A stretch of DNA of 64,000 nucleotides from Urophycis tenuis (lineage: Eukaryota; Chordata; Actinopteri; Gadiformes; Phycidae). This document shows, one piece after another, positions 43,274-53,567 of this stretch. The stretch spans positions 127,501-191,500 of the forward strand of contig JAXIVH010000099.1 of assembly GCA_036785325.1 (NCBI GenBank), written 5' to 3'. A program made the translations under genes and the position numbers. The notes beneath the pieces are model-generated. The model searched no databases, was not told the DNA's origin, and worked only from the letters and a program-made list of their open reading frames with translations. Position 1 is the first letter of the stretch, and the number at the start of each line of letters is the position of its first letter.

Positions 43274-43309
43274 CCTACCCCCACCCTTTGCATCGTCGCC
43301 CCGACGATG
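43274..43309 (-). promoter_or_regulatory. Hairpin and polypurine tract of Gypsy-3
   Basis: CATCGTCG (43291-43298) and CGACGATG (43302-43309) pair perfectly around a 3-nt loop. Next, on the minus strand, CAAAGGGTGGGGGTAGG (43290-43274) abuts the LTR. Same arrangement as in Gypsy-1. Confidence 0.65.
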
Positions 43310-43326
43310 AAGATGGAACCAACAAG

Positions 43327-46300
43327 CTAGGACCAAGGTCGAAAGAGGGCCGTCTGCGAATGCAACATCGGAGCTGGGGGCCTAACCGCCACCTGACCAG
43401 ATTGCCCGGCTGCCCGAGGAAGATGGTGGATGTTCGGGTGAGAGCCGGCAGTAGAGCGGGCGGTCCGGCGCAGAGCCTGGGAACCAGTACTCGGAGAGTC
43501 AGGTGAAGGCAGTGCAGAAGCCGGAGGAGAGGGGCCTACAGCCCCCGGAGGCACCACCGCACTGGGCCCAGCCTGTACTGGTTCTATAGCCGGGGCCGCA
43601 GAAGGCGGCAATGCAGGAGCGGCAGACACAAGAACCCAGACTTCCCCATCGGAGTCATCATCTGCAGGAGCCACCATGGAAGGAGGGGACGGCGGCCGCG
43701 ATGGACAAACTGCAGTCTCGGAAGGGACCACAGCTTTAAGCATGTCGCGATGTACATTTCGGGTCTTCTGTAGCTCCTCCACAGGAGCCACGGTATACAC
43801 GGCTCCACCGTCAGCAGGAGCCCTTACCACCTGGTGGACCACCGAGCTCCAGAGGTCTTGGATCTTATGTCGACCTCTAGCGCCATGGTCCCTCAGGTAT
43901 ACTATCTGGCCCACGGGAAGCGGTGCATCCTGAACCCGCCGGTCGTGCCTCTCCTTTCGTCGGTCCGCTGCAGCCTGAAGCCGTTCGCGAGCCCCTTCAA
44001 ATGCCACTTGCAGTCTGGCTTGATGTTCAGCAACCCAGTTCTGCACTTCGCCAGACACTGGCTCCGGGACCCGACCCAACAGGAAGTCCACGGGAAGCCG
44101 AGGTTCTTGACCGAACATCAAATAAAAGGGTGACTCACCAGTGCCCTGATGGGGTGTGGTGTTGTAGCAAAAGAGCACCTGAGGCAGACAGGAAGCCCAG
44201 TCCCGCTTCCGGGATGGTGGTAGAGTACGCAGGAGGTTGTGGAGGGTTCGGTTGAACCGCTCACACTGACCGTTACCTGCTGGATGGTAAGGAGTAGTAC
44301 GGGACTTGGAGACACCGTACAAGGAGCAGAGCTGATGGATCAAAGCGCTCTCGAAACTCCTACCTTGGTCCGAATGGATGCGGCTTGGGACACCAAATTT
44401 ATAAAACCATTCGGACACCAGGACCTGGGCCACTGTCGGGGCGCGCTGGTCCCGGGTGGGAACAGCCACCGTGAACTTACTGAACACATCAGTTAGAACC
44501 AAGACGTTCTCAAGGCCAGACCGGGAGGGCTCGAGCAGCGTGAAATCGAGAGCCAGAATCTCGTTAGGTCGGGAAGCCAGCAGATGGCCCATGTAGCTGT
44601 GTGGTACTTGGCCACCGTCCTTTGCGACCTGGCAGCGCTCACACTTCTGGACCCAGCTCTTGATGTCTGACGACATTCCCGGCCAGTAACATCGCTGCCG
44701 CACAAGCTCTGATGTCCTCTCAATTCCTTGATGGCCGTGCTCCTGATGGAGCTGGTGAAGAGTCTCCTGCCTGAGTGCCGCAGGTAAGAGAAGCTGAAGA
44801 TACTCTTCCCCTCCGTCGGGACGGAAAACCCGACGGAAGAGTACGCCATCCTCTTCCACCAGGCGATCCCACTGACGCAGAAGAGCAATGGCAGGCTTAG
44901 AAAGCCGATGCCTCTCGAGAGCGGTGGGAAGAGACCCTCTGTGCCAAAAACACAGTACCTCCCTTAGGAGAGGGTCATCCTCCTGGAGGGAATGGAGGTC
45001 AGCGGCCGAGTGGGTAGGAAGAACGGAGACCAGAGACTGATGAGCAACCACTGCAGGATCATGGCGTGGATGGTGCTGAATGTCGCTGGGGACCAAGGTA
45101 CCCAGCGAAAACGGGGCAGATGATTCAGCTACTGGTACGTACTGCCGCGACAAGGCGTCAGCATTCCGGTTGCTGCGGCCGGACCGGTAAGTGATTTCAA
45201 AATCGAAGGCAGCAAGTGCAGCGGCCCACCTATGCTCTGTAGCTCCAAGCTTAGCGGACTGGAGATGGCTTAACGGGTTATTGTCGGTATACACAATAAA
45301 CTTGTGCCCTAACAAATATTCCCGAAACTTCTCCGTCACGGCCCACTTGAGCGCCAGGAATTCAAGCTTCATAGAGCTATAGTTGGACATATTGCGCTCA
45401 GTGGGCCGGAGACCCCTGCTAGCATAGGCTATGGGTCGCACACCACTGTCCGTCTGTTGTGAGAGCACAGCCCCTAGGCCCCCGTGGCTAGCATCAATCT
45501 CCACAATGAATGGACGCGAGAAGTCAGCGTATGCCAGCACCGGGGCCGAGACCAGCTTCGACTTCAGAGCTGTAAAGCTCTCCTCACACTGAGGGGTCCA
45601 GGCTACCCCCAAAGCATGGCCAGTCCCCTTCCTCGACTTCGTACCAGCAAGACCAGCTACCAGCTGATGCAAGGGCTTAGCCAGCATGGCGAAACCCTCC
45701 ACGAACCGCCGGTAGTAGCTGGCAAAACCCAAGAAGGAACGCAGTTCTGTGACATGACTAGGCCGCTGCCAGTTAGCCACAGCCTCTACCTTTTTGGGGT
45801 CAGTGGAGACTCCCTGGCTGGAAATGACATGCCCCAAATATGACACCTGCTGTTGGAAAAATGCACACTTTTCCACTTTGGCCTTCAGACCTTCCCTCTG
45901 GAGCCGACCAAGCACCAGTTCCAGCCGCTGGAGATGTTGATCAACAGAGGATGAAAAGACGATTAGGTCGTCTAAATAGAGCAGCAGGGACTGACCCTGC
46001 TGGTCGCCAAACATCCTCTGCATCAGCCGCTGGAAGGTGCTCGGGGCATTGCAGAGGCCAAAGGGCATTCGGTTAAACTCGAAGAGGCCAAAGGGAGTGC
46101 AAAAAGCGGTTTTGGGGCGGTCTTGCTCAGCCATGGGTACCTGGTTATACCCACTTGCGAGGTCGATGGTTGAAAACCAGCGGGCCCCAGAAAGGCTGTC
46201 CAAGCTCTCCTCAATGCGAGGCAGTGGGAAAGCATCCTTTCTGGTCTTGCTGTTGAGGAGGCGGTAGTCCACACACAGCCGCAAACTCCCATCCTTTTTT

Positions 46301-47415
46301 CGAACCAGGACGATGGGCGACGCGTATGGACTACTGCTCTCTCTGATTACCTGTGCCTCCAGCAGCTGGTTGATATGGGCCTTGACAGCCTCATACTCTG
46401 AAGGGGGTATGCGCCGATACCTTTGCCGAACAGGCACGTCATCGAGCAGAGGTATATCGTGGGATAAAAGATTGGTGCAGCCCAAATCTCCATCATGAGC
46501 TGCGAAGACCGAACTATATTTCTGCAGCAGGGACTTCACACTGGCTTGCTCTGGCTCGGTTAAAGCAGACAGGTCCAAAGACGCCATCCTATCCAGAATG
46601 GAAGGACCAGCGGTCTGAGAAGAGATGGTGGCGGTGGTTGACCCCACTTCCGTCACTCCTGCGGGCAAGCTGACAATCTGGGCCTCCTTCAAGGCCCCAA
46701 GATTGGTTCGTTGGTACAGGAGAACCTCAGCGGTCCCCACATTAACAACCGGGACCCACACTGTACCCTGAACCACCTTCAACAGGCAAGGTGAGACGAG
46801 TAGCCCAGCAGGCAGACCCGACTCAGGAGGCTCAAACAAGGTACTCTGACCAGAGAACTGGGCGGGACAGGTAGCGGCGACCAGCTGTGTTACCCCACCG
46901 GGTATGCGCACTGTCCGCTTGCCTCGGACCTTCACTGAACCAGCGAGGCCTGACACGACCTGAGTAGCAGACTGATGGCACTGCCGGAGGGCCGCAACGA
47001 CTGCACCAGGTGCCCCCGAAACCGGAGGTGACTCCAATAGGGCGGACCCGAACACACCAAAAAGCTCTTTATAGCACCTGCGGATTACATTCATCCCCAA
47101 GATTCCAGGGACAGATGACCCAGTGCCAGGGGGGTCCCTCACGACAAGAATCCCACAGCCAGACATCACCTTTCCACACAACTCCACCTCCAACTCTAGA
47201 TAGCCTATATACGGAATGGCCAGGCCGTTAGCTGCACGCAGCTGCAACCAATGGCAAGAACGAAGGCGATCAAGCCCCCAAGGTTCAAAATGCTCCAGAA
47301 AGAAACTCTCTGTGATGGTGGTTACCATGGACCCAGTGTCCACCAAACAGTCAGTGGTAGCTCCCCCAATGGAGACGTTAACATGCGGACAGGGAGCAAT
47401 TAGGCCAGCTGCCAC
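43327..47415 (-). CDS. pol: Pol of Gypsy-3: protease, reverse transcriptase, RNase H, integrase
   Basis: The 1362-codon frame contains protease CLVDTGSMVTT (near residue 20; earlier residues come from the frameshifted overlap), reverse transcriptase RKKDGSLRLCVDYRLLN with catalytic YLDD near 480, RNase H EIDASHGGLGAVLSQQ near 636 and TDNNPLSHL. The integrase has an HHCC finger near 886 (HQEHGHQGIERT...CERC) and DDE core ALDFTLLEPS, SDQGRSFES, GNGQCERFNRT. The C-terminus is Pro/Ala/Ser-rich. It lies in the -1 frame of gag and is expected to be made as Gag-Pol. No inactivating change was seen. Confidence 0.93.
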   Translation of the reverse strand: MAAGLIAPCPHVNVSIGGATTDCLVDTGSMVTTITESFFLEHFEPWGLDRLRSCHWLQLRAANGLAIPYIGYLELEVELCGKVMSGCGILVVRDPPGTGSSVPGILGMNVIRRCYKELFGVFGSALLESPPVSGAPGAVVAALRQCHQSATQVVSGLAGSVKVRGKRTVRIPGGVTQLVAATCPAQFSGQSTLFEPPESGLPAGLLVSPCLLKVVQGTVWVPVVNVGTAEVLLYQRTNLGALKEAQIVSLPAGVTEVGSTTATISSQTAGPSILDRMASLDLSALTEPEQASVKSLLQKYSSVFAAHDGDLGCTNLLSHDIPLLDDVPVRQRYRRIPPSEYEAVKAHINQLLEAQVIRESSSPYASPIVLVRKKDGSLRLCVDYRLLNSKTRKDAFPLPRIEESLDSLSGARWFSTIDLASGYNQVPMAEQDRPKTAFCTPFGLFEFNRMPFGLCNAPSTFQRLMQRMFGDQQGQSLLLYLDDLIVFSSSVDQHLQRLELVLGRLQREGLKAKVEKCAFFQQQVSYLGHVISSQGVSTDPKKVEAVANWQRPSHVTELRSFLGFASYYRRFVEGFAMLAKPLHQLVAGLAGTKSRKGTGHALGVAWTPQCEESFTALKSKLVSAPVLAYADFSRPFIVEIDASHGGLGAVLSQQTDSGVRPIAYASRGLRPTERNMSNYSSMKLEFLALKWAVTEKFREYLLGHKFIVYTDNNPLSHLQSAKLGATEHRWAAALAAFDFEITYRSGRSNRNADALSRQYVPVAESSAPFSLGTLVPSDIQHHPRHDPAVVAHQSLVSVLPTHSAADLHSLQEDDPLLREVLCFWHRGSLPTALERHRLSKPAIALLRQWDRLVEEDGVLFRRVFRPDGGEEYLQLLLPAALRQETLHQLHQEHGHQGIERTSELVRQRCYWPGMSSDIKSWVQKCERCQVAKDGGQVPHSYMGHLLASRPNEILALDFTLLEPSRSGLENVLVLTDVFSKFTVAVPTRDQRAPTVAQVLVSEWFYKFGVPSRIHSDQGRSFESALIHQLCSLYGVSKSRTTPYHPAGNGQCERFNRTLHNLLRTLPPSRKRDWASCLPQVLFCYNTTPHQGTGESPFYLMFGQEPRLPVDFLLGRVPEPVSGEVQNWVAEHQARLQVAFEGARERLQAAADRRKERHDRRVQDAPLPVGQIVYLRDHGARGRHKIQDLWSSVVHQVVRAPADGGAVYTVAPVEELQKTRNVHRDMLKAVVPSETAVCPSRPPSPPSMVAPADDDSDGEVWVLVSAAPALPPSAAPAIEPVQAGPSAVVPPGAVGPSPPASALPSPDSPSTGSQALRRTARSTAGSHPNIHHLPRAAGQSGQVAVRPPAPMLHSQTALFRPWS

Positions 47416-47474
47416 ATCTTGCTGTGAGCCTGTAGGTTCCTCAGCTAAGCTTTGGCTCTGCAGCTCAGCAGGCT

Positions 47475-47484
47475 TCAGTTTCCC
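47475..47484 (-). promoter_or_regulatory. -1 frameshift heptamer, gag to pol (Gypsy-3)
   Basis: GGGAAAC (minus strand 47484-47478), in gag register G GGA AAC, is followed directly by the gag stop TGA (47477-47475). The pol frame continues open through this point in the -1 frame. A downstream stem is possible (agctgcagagcc ... agctt) but weaker than in Gypsy-1. Confidence 0.7.
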
Positions 47485-48563
47485 TGTGGCTGAAAGGACT
47501 GAGGGGGCATGGCTGCATTCGGATCACCGTTTGGGCCAGCATTAGCACGCCAACGAGGGTGAACCCTCTCAGGGTTTCTAGGAAAGAAGCCCGGTTGCCG
47601 ATAGCCCCGGCCCCTCGCCAAGCGAGGTGCAGGGCCTGGAGCGGGCGGGGCCTGCAAGGAAGCGACTGCCTGAGCAAGGCCATTCAGCTGCTCCTGTTGC
47701 TGTTTTAGGAGATCCATTAGCTCACCCAAACCTGGTGGCTGGGTAACAGCCGGAGGGATTGGCTGGGGAGTGACCTGAGGGGCCGGTTGGAGGCGGCCCT
47801 GCACCCCATATTGGAGGCCATAAGCTGTGGGCAATGAAAAGCTACGCGCCCTAGCTCCTCCTGGTAGACCTTCTCTCTCCCATCTCATCGCTTCGCTACG
47901 CAACTCCAACAGGGTACAGTCAGGTAGACGACGGACCAACTGCTTCAGCTCTCGCCGAAGGGAGCTATCAAGAACATGCTCTACAAACTGATCCCTCAGG
48001 AGGACACCGGCGTTGGGCATCCCACCCGGTGCATGTTGCTCAACTTGCGCCATGAGGGCCATAAGAGCTAAGGAGAACTCTTGAAGTGACTCCCCTTCCT
48101 GTTGGTGCCGAGAAAAGAATGCCTGCTGGAGGGTAACATGAGACTGGGTGCCCTCATACAGCTCCCTTAAGATGGCAATGATCTGAGCTGGGTCCCTACG
48201 CTCTCCCTCAGAGCGAAACTTTATTTCCTGCTTTGCTTCTCCTTCTAGGTGGTCATATAGAAATAAGGCTTGATCTACAACGGAAAGATGGCGGGCCCGC
48301 ACACATGCCTGGACTTCTTCCACCCATTCAACAACACCCATGCCTGTCTTACCATTAAACATGGGACATTTACGGTCCCTAGGGATCACTACCAACCTCT
48401 CCGTGACAGCAGCAGCAACACCTGCCGCGGAGCCAGAAGACGAAGCCGCGCCGCCAAGGCCTGCCACAGGCGCAGCGGCCTCTCGCCGGAGACGCTCATT
48501 GTCCGCCTTAAGCTGTGAGATCAACTCCCTGAGCTGCTGCATCTCGTCACTATCCATCCTCAC
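47475..48563 (-). CDS. gag: Gag of Gypsy-3 (362 aa), lacking a zinc knuckle
   Basis: The N-terminus is a predicted coiled coil (MQQLRELISQLKADNERLRR). The capsid-like part shares IPRDRKCPMFNGK, LYDHLEGEAKQEIKF and FFSRHQQEGESLQEF with Gypsy-1 Gag. No CX2CX4HX4C motif exists. The C-terminus is instead Gln/Pro-rich and then basic (RLARGRGYRQPGFFPRNPER), which could bind RNA. The frame ends CAG GGA AAC TGA, the same slippery heptamer as Gypsy-1. The start MRMDSDEM is the first in-frame ATG after the leader. Confidence 0.9.
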   Translation of the reverse strand: MRMDSDEMQQLRELISQLKADNERLRREAAAPVAGLGGAASSSGSAAGVAAAVTERLVVIPRDRKCPMFNGKTGMGVVEWVEEVQACVRARHLSVVDQALFLYDHLEGEAKQEIKFRSEGERRDPAQIIAILRELYEGTQSHVTLQQAFFSRHQQEGESLQEFSLALMALMAQVEQHAPGGMPNAGVLLRDQFVEHVLDSSLRRELKQLVRRLPDCTLLELRSEAMRWEREGLPGGARARSFSLPTAYGLQYGVQGRLQPAPQVTPQPIPPAVTQPPGLGELMDLLKQQQEQLNGLAQAVASLQAPPAPGPAPRLARGRGYRQPGFFPRNPERVHPRWRANAGPNGDPNAAMPPQSFQPQGN

Positions 48564-48708
48564 CTGAAGACACTCGAGAAGGTGCTACCAAAAATCGAAT
48601 GGTGGATTATACACCGCTGCCTTGGCTCTACAAATACACAATCAACTAATCAATCAGAAAGAAAAATAACCCAAAAGAAAATGCCTCTGCCCCCTTTACA
48701 TGTGGCGT

Positions 48709-48725
48709 CCTGCCGACAACGCCAA
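48709..48725 (-). other. Primer binding site, tRNA-Ser type (Gypsy-3)
   Basis: On the minus strand TTGGCGTTGTCGGCAGG begins three bases after the LTR end. Identical in core to the Gypsy-1 site. Further copies lie inside the LTR ends. Confidence 0.7.
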
Positions 48726-48728
48726 GTA

Positions 48729-49255
48729 TGTGACGAGTGGGGGGTGATTGAATGGATCCTGCCGACAACGCCAAGTATGTGACGAGTGGGGGGTGATTGA
48801 ATGGATGTTGCCAACAACGCCACCTGGGGAGTCGCGCCCCAGGAAATAGTTATTAGGATGGACTAAGGTCACACAGGTTCGAATCACCACAAGGGCAGAG
48901 ACACTATGGAAAATTACAAAAAAATCACTTTATTTTTAATAACATGGCATGTGAACCTTCACAATCATAAAATGTGGATCTGTCAGTTTGAAATAGGCAA
49001 AATAAGGAATAACTAAAGAAAAGGGGAAGACAGAGCTGGGGCTTACCTCGGCGACCAAAATCAAGAAAAGGGGGAAACCAAATACACCCGTGGCACGCAC
49101 ACACACACACCCACACGCTCAGGGGGTGAACAAAACCCACCACCAGGGGTGAGGTCGCCGCCTTGGGCCCACAGCACCTGTCAACAAAAGAAAAGCACAA
49201 AATATTTAAACCAGGCCTCACGATCAAAACAGACAGTAGGAAATCCACAATGCTG

Positions 49256-49317
<62 letters not shown>

Positions 49318-49973
49318 CCCAATTACAAACCAAATGAACCTAAAACAAATAAACCAAATGTAAATAAACCAATTGTAAATAAATGTAAATAAATCAATTG
49401 TCAATAAACAAAATAAACTCTGCCAATGAAAGGCAAAAGGAAACCTAATTAAGTCCGTAACACATTAAAAGATCGCACAGGCAGCATAGAACCAAAAGCG
49501 AGGGGAGAGTCAAAGGCGATGTAAGCCAAAGGCAGCGGTATAGAGCCCAAGCAGCGGTATAGAGCCCAGTGACTGTGGCGGTGGTTCGGGAGTACCGTCG
49601 GCCCCACTGGTACAGCGTCCCAGCGTGCCAGGGGAGGGACGCTCCAAGCGACAGAGGCCGGACCCACGCCCAGGAGAGCCCTCAGCAACGCAACCCAACT
49701 GATACCAACAGCGCGCCACACTGAGTGTATTCACGAAACAGTGTGTGCCGCTAAGGGACACACCGACCGGCACACGGGCATAACCAGCTACCTTCCTGAC
49801 TGGTTGTTATCACGGGCCACAGCCACCACGGCGTCAGCCGACCCGGAAGGAGAGAGAGCAAAGGAATGCGCCAGGTGTGACCCCCCTCTATATCAGCACG
49901 GAGCGGCAAAGCGCCGCCCATCAATCACCGCTCCAGCTGGGAAGGGGAGGGGGTCAACGGCGCTCCGGTCACA
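48729..49973 (-). repeat. 5' LTR of Gypsy-3
   Basis: Same sequence as 42033-43273 except a longer CA tract (49258-49315). Includes the 49-bp tandem duplication at its U5 end (48729-48777 and 48778 on). Confidence 0.92.
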
Positions 49974-50144
49974 CATACATAAATACATTTAAGATAAAAA
50001 TACAATAAATGAGCTGCATAGTTAAATATGTCTGTTGATGATATTCCTCACAAATGCTCTGGTGATTAATTTCTGTGAGTCAGTCAGTAATAAGAAAATC
50101 TCAAAGTACCACCAAATGCTGCTCAGCCCCCTGTGACTGTAAAA

Positions 50145-51769
50145 TTAAGCCCACAAGTCGCTTTTCCTCTGCAGTGCGGTCAATGACAGCCTACATGTGA
50201 TCTGCAGTGTGGTGGTGGAGGTTGTTAGTGCCACTGCCGGTGTGGTGGAGGTTGTTGGTGCCACTGCCGGGGGCGTGGTGGAGGTTGTTGGTGCCACTGC
50301 CGATGTGGTGGAGGTTGTTGGTGCCACTGCTGGGGGCGTGGTGGAGGTTGTTGGTGCCACTGACGGGGGCGTGGTGGAGGTAGTTGGTGCCACTGCCGGG
50401 GGCGTGGTGGAGGTTGTTGGTGCCACTGACGGGGGCGTGGTGGAGGTTGTTGGTGCCACTGCCGGAGGCGTGGTGGAGGTTGTTAATGCCACTGCTGGGG
50501 GAGTGGTTGCCAGAGATGGAAGGTTGTCACTGTGCTTCTTCTTGCACAAATCCAGATGTTTAATAAAATCTGGTTTGCGTAGAAGTGTTACACCACAGTA
50601 GACACAATGATAGTGGAGCTGAAGCCGACATTCCAGTCCACATCTGTGAATGGTATATCCTTAAACATAAGAGCAAAGAATTAAGTATCATTATATCATC
50701 AGTATTTTATTACAAAATCTCACTTATAAACACAAAATTTGAATCAAGTATGAAGTTGCAGCAACAATGTAACTACAAATATTTGCAAACTTTACCTTCA
50801 TGGCAAACAGCCCGGTTGAAATGGATGTCCAAATGTTCCATGCACTTACTCAACTTTGTTGGGATAAACAAAGTTGGGCTGCAGAAGGGACAGTGAAAAT
50901 GACGACAGCATGTCTTGCATCTGTCCAGTTGGGGCAAGGTTCGCCCTTTCTGTATCGTAATGTGAACCTTAAAAAGAGAGTGCCTAATTAGTCAAATGTA
51001 ATATTTTTACACCGTTTTCAAGACATAAAATAGGCCTAAACCTAATAATGGACAAAAATACATTTCTGATCTTCCCCGGATTATCTTAATTTCCGTCCAC
51101 AAAATCTCTATTATACGTCACTCGGTGGTTATCTTTGGTCTACTTTATTAACTCGGTGATTACACAACACAGGTATGATCGAACTGCTATATCGTGGACT
51201 GGTGTTACTACCTTAAAGGTCCGGCTCCGGACAACCACACTTAGTTCCTACGCTCTGTATAACACCATTACAACACATATAATACATATATAATACATTA
51301 ACTGGTAGCATGGAGTAGGCTACACTGCCAATATGCATTTCTGCCATGTCATTTCAGAAAATGTAAAGTTTCATGCATTCAATCAATAAAGTATGTCTGT
51401 CTGTCTGTCTTATGAAAACGTAACGTCAGCCTTATAACGTTACGTTATCATCCACTTAATCATTTTTTATGTTTAATTTAATGCACATGCTAAAACTCTT
51501 CGACACCGTGCTTGTACTTCGGTTTCATTAAACAAAATGTACGGTCTAACAGTTCATTTCCAACAAGCTAACATTAGCTTTAGCTACCTATTCGCTTAAC
51601 CTAGATGACTATGACATGCCCTTCAGACTATCATGGCAAATAGAGTCACATCATACGTCAAACGTAAAACATTAAAACATTGATTTTGCTGTCGAATCAA
51701 CAGAATAGTTTCATGATATTAAACAAATAATTCACGTTCAATACTCACACTCCGGTCGTCGTCCATCAT
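50145..51769 (-). CDS. Unrecognised Cys/His-rich (zinc-finger-like) protein with Thr/Pro repeat, three exons
   Basis: Minus-strand exons: 51749-51769 (MMDDDRS, donor AGT|GTGAGT), 50796-50967 (acceptor TTTAAG|GTTCAC) and 50145-50659 (acceptor TTTAAG|GATATACC, stop TAA). The joined frame is 708 bp, 235 residues, and both junctions keep phase. Exon 2 encodes LDRCKTCCRHFHCPFCSPTL and KCMEHLDIHFNRAVCHEG; exon 3 begins YTIHRCGLECRLQLHYHCVY then CGVTLLRKPDFIKHLDLC. These are spaced Cys/His pairs resembling two or more atypical C2H2/C2HC fingers. The rest is about eight copies of an 11-residue unit, APTTSTTPPAV. I do not recognise a named gene. Possible roles (DNA, RNA or protein binding) are unproven. 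The exon structure argues against a chance frame. Confidence 0.6.
50205..50505. repeat. 33-bp coding minisatellite
   Basis: Eight or so tandem copies of ggcgtggtggaggttgttgg + tgccactgccggg, some 30 bp long by loss of one codon. All length changes are multiples of three, so the minus-strand frame is kept. The plus-strand Val/Gly/Ala frame is the shadow. Confidence 0.85.
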
Positions 51770-51779
51770 GGATGTACTC

Positions 51780-51935
51780 CTCGTGGTGTATGTAAGTGGG
51801 AAGACAGTACTCCGTCCAGTTGGTGGCGCTGCCGCTGTCGCACATTCTTGAGGGGCGGAGATCTGCGGTTGGCACATTCCTGAGGGGCGGAGATCTGCGG
51901 TCGGGAATCTGCAGCCTCCGGGTCTGCAGACACCC
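51780..51935 (-). promoter_or_regulatory. 5' leader/promoter-proximal GC-rich direct repeats of the zinc-finger-like gene
   Basis: gaggggcggagatctgcggt occurs twice (about 51850 and 51881), each with a GC-box-like ggggcgg. The module lies about 80-170 bases upstream of the predicted start codon. A related module is at 39805-39960 in the opposite orientation. Confidence 0.45.
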
Positions 51936-52500
51936 CCTCCTCGCCTTCTTGGTTGTTTCATGTAAATGCCTCAATGGCGCCCCCTTAGGGCGCTCCTCTG
52001 TACAGTCAGCCACAACAAACCCGCCCCATATCAGATAGAGGATTGTGATGAGATAGACGGGTCTGCTGGAAATCTGTCTCAACAGGAGGGGGCCAAAGCA
52101 AATACAACACGAGCTGGAAGATTAGCCTGGTTACTATGCTAAGCTACAGCACGAATGTTCGTCATTACTGTGTGCAGAATAGGCATCACGTCCCCTTCTT
52201 CCTGTGTAGGCCTATTTGAATATTCCATTGACATTAAATATCTGCCTCCATTGAGGATGGGCTCCATATTTTGTCAAGTAAATCAACGTGCAATAGTATT
52301 TGTCATCTGAATACTGTATGTGTTTATATTCTTCAGGCCAAAGAACAAGATAGGGATTCCAGAGAGAGTCGACCTGGTTTGTCCCAAGGGGAAATGTTGA
52401 ATATCAATCTTGAAGGTTGTGTGTGATCCCTAGGGACATCCAACTGACACATCAAAAACATACCATGATAATTCATTTCACAACATCACACAAAGAAGTG
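51936..52500. other. Intergenic, nothing recognised
   Basis: Upstream of the zinc-finger-like gene. No exon, repeat end or RNA was identified. Confidence 0.45.
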
Positions 52501-52875
52501 TGTGACCCTGCTTCAGAACATGTTATTGTCACATGGGTGTGCTTTCACATAAGACAATGACAACACTGTTCTGATTTGAGTCTCATTCGCACAGGGTTAC
52601 CAAGCAAGAAGGTGTGTTTTAAATTTAAATTGATGACGTGCTTGCTTTGTTTCGTAACATAACCTACCATAAAATTATATTAAATCGATTGATGTATTGA
52701 AGACTGATATTCTTTCTTTATTTCTTCCTAATTACAATAGCTCATTGAGAGACGATTTATTTCAGATTAGTCTTTTTTACATATTGGACAATGTTATAAC
52801 GAGATGCATTGTCTCAGCAAAGGTCAATTTTGAAATGAAAATAATAAAATATCCATGTCAAATCCAGTGACGCCA
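52501..52875. repeat. Unoccupied paralogue of the Gypsy-1 insertion locus
   Basis: Matches 9941-10086 and then 17558-17770 without the 7.5-kb element. The target cgtaacata is single here at about 52654-52662. Confidence 0.8.
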
Positions 52876-52925
52876 TCAATCATCTATATTCACTGCCTCA
52901 TGAGTCATTCAGAGAAACTCTTGTG

Positions 52926-53313
52926 AAATATTACAAATGCTATTCAGAATCCAGAGGATGGAGATAGCAGTGTGCAGTGCTTCTTTTCATATTACTCTGT
53001 GATCTGTGATCTTTTTTCAACAATAAATGTGCCACTGATCCTGTCAGATGACAATGATCACACCTCCGGTTCGGATGCCTCTCTGAAATAAATGATCTAC
53101 TATTCAACCTTGTGTGCCCCATTTTCTTTCCAACCTACTTTGTTAAACAAATGCTTTTTCCATTTGCATTTGCTTTCTTCACTCACAATTGTCACATTTA
53201 TCAGCTTTTTCATTTCCAGTCACTGAATGTGCTTGAACCCATATAAACCCAACTACTCCACTACTTAACTACAACCTCCATCCTCTGGATTCTGAACAGC
53301 ATTTGTAATATTT
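52926..53313. mobile_element. Small foldback (MITE-like) element
   Basis: Arms 52926-52962 and 53277-53313 are reverse complements over 37 bases with one mismatch (aatattacaaatgctattca...). The interior is AT-rich and non-coding. No target duplication was established. Confidence 0.55.
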
Positions 53314-53334
53314 AATAAAACAGCTTTATGACCT

Positions 53335-53460
53335 CAATGACGTATGAAGCAGTGATAGTGACAGTGACACTGGATTTGACATGGAAATTGAGTCATTTTC
53401 ATTTCAAAATAGACCTGTGCTGAGGCAATGCATCTCCTTATCCCATTGTCCCCTAGCATC
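53335..53460. repeat. Inverted copy of part of 52800-52870
   Basis: Reverse complement of 53350-53450 matches 52803-52868 (gagatgcattg-ctcagca, atttt-gaaatgaaaat, tccatgtcaaatccagtg). It is therefore another, inverted, scrap of the flank repeat. Confidence 0.55.
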
Positions 53461-53567
53461 TTGACCAGCTGCCTGTGTGGTGTGGAGACTGCAGTTCTGC
53501 TGACTGGCAGAAGGTGAGGAGAGTGGTGAGGACAGCAGAGAAAATCAAGATTCAACATTCAAGTCCT

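Larger units (their letters stand above)
42029..49977 (-). mobile_element. Intact Ty3/gypsy LTR retrotransposon (Gypsy-3)
   Basis: Minus-strand order: 5' LTR 48729-49973, primer site 48709-48725, gag 48563-47475, pol 47415-43327, hairpin/polypurine tract 43309-43274, 3' LTR 42033-43273. Target duplication CATA (42029-42032 and 49974-49977). The LTRs (1245 and 1241 bp) appear identical apart from the length of the CA tract, and both frames are open, so this is a very recent insertion. Confidence 0.93.

Noticed and set aside
50197..50601. 134-codon plus-strand frame rich in Val, Gly and Ala
   Set aside because: Shadow of the 33-bp minisatellite. The minus strand has splice sites in phase and Cys/His motifs, so that strand was preferred.
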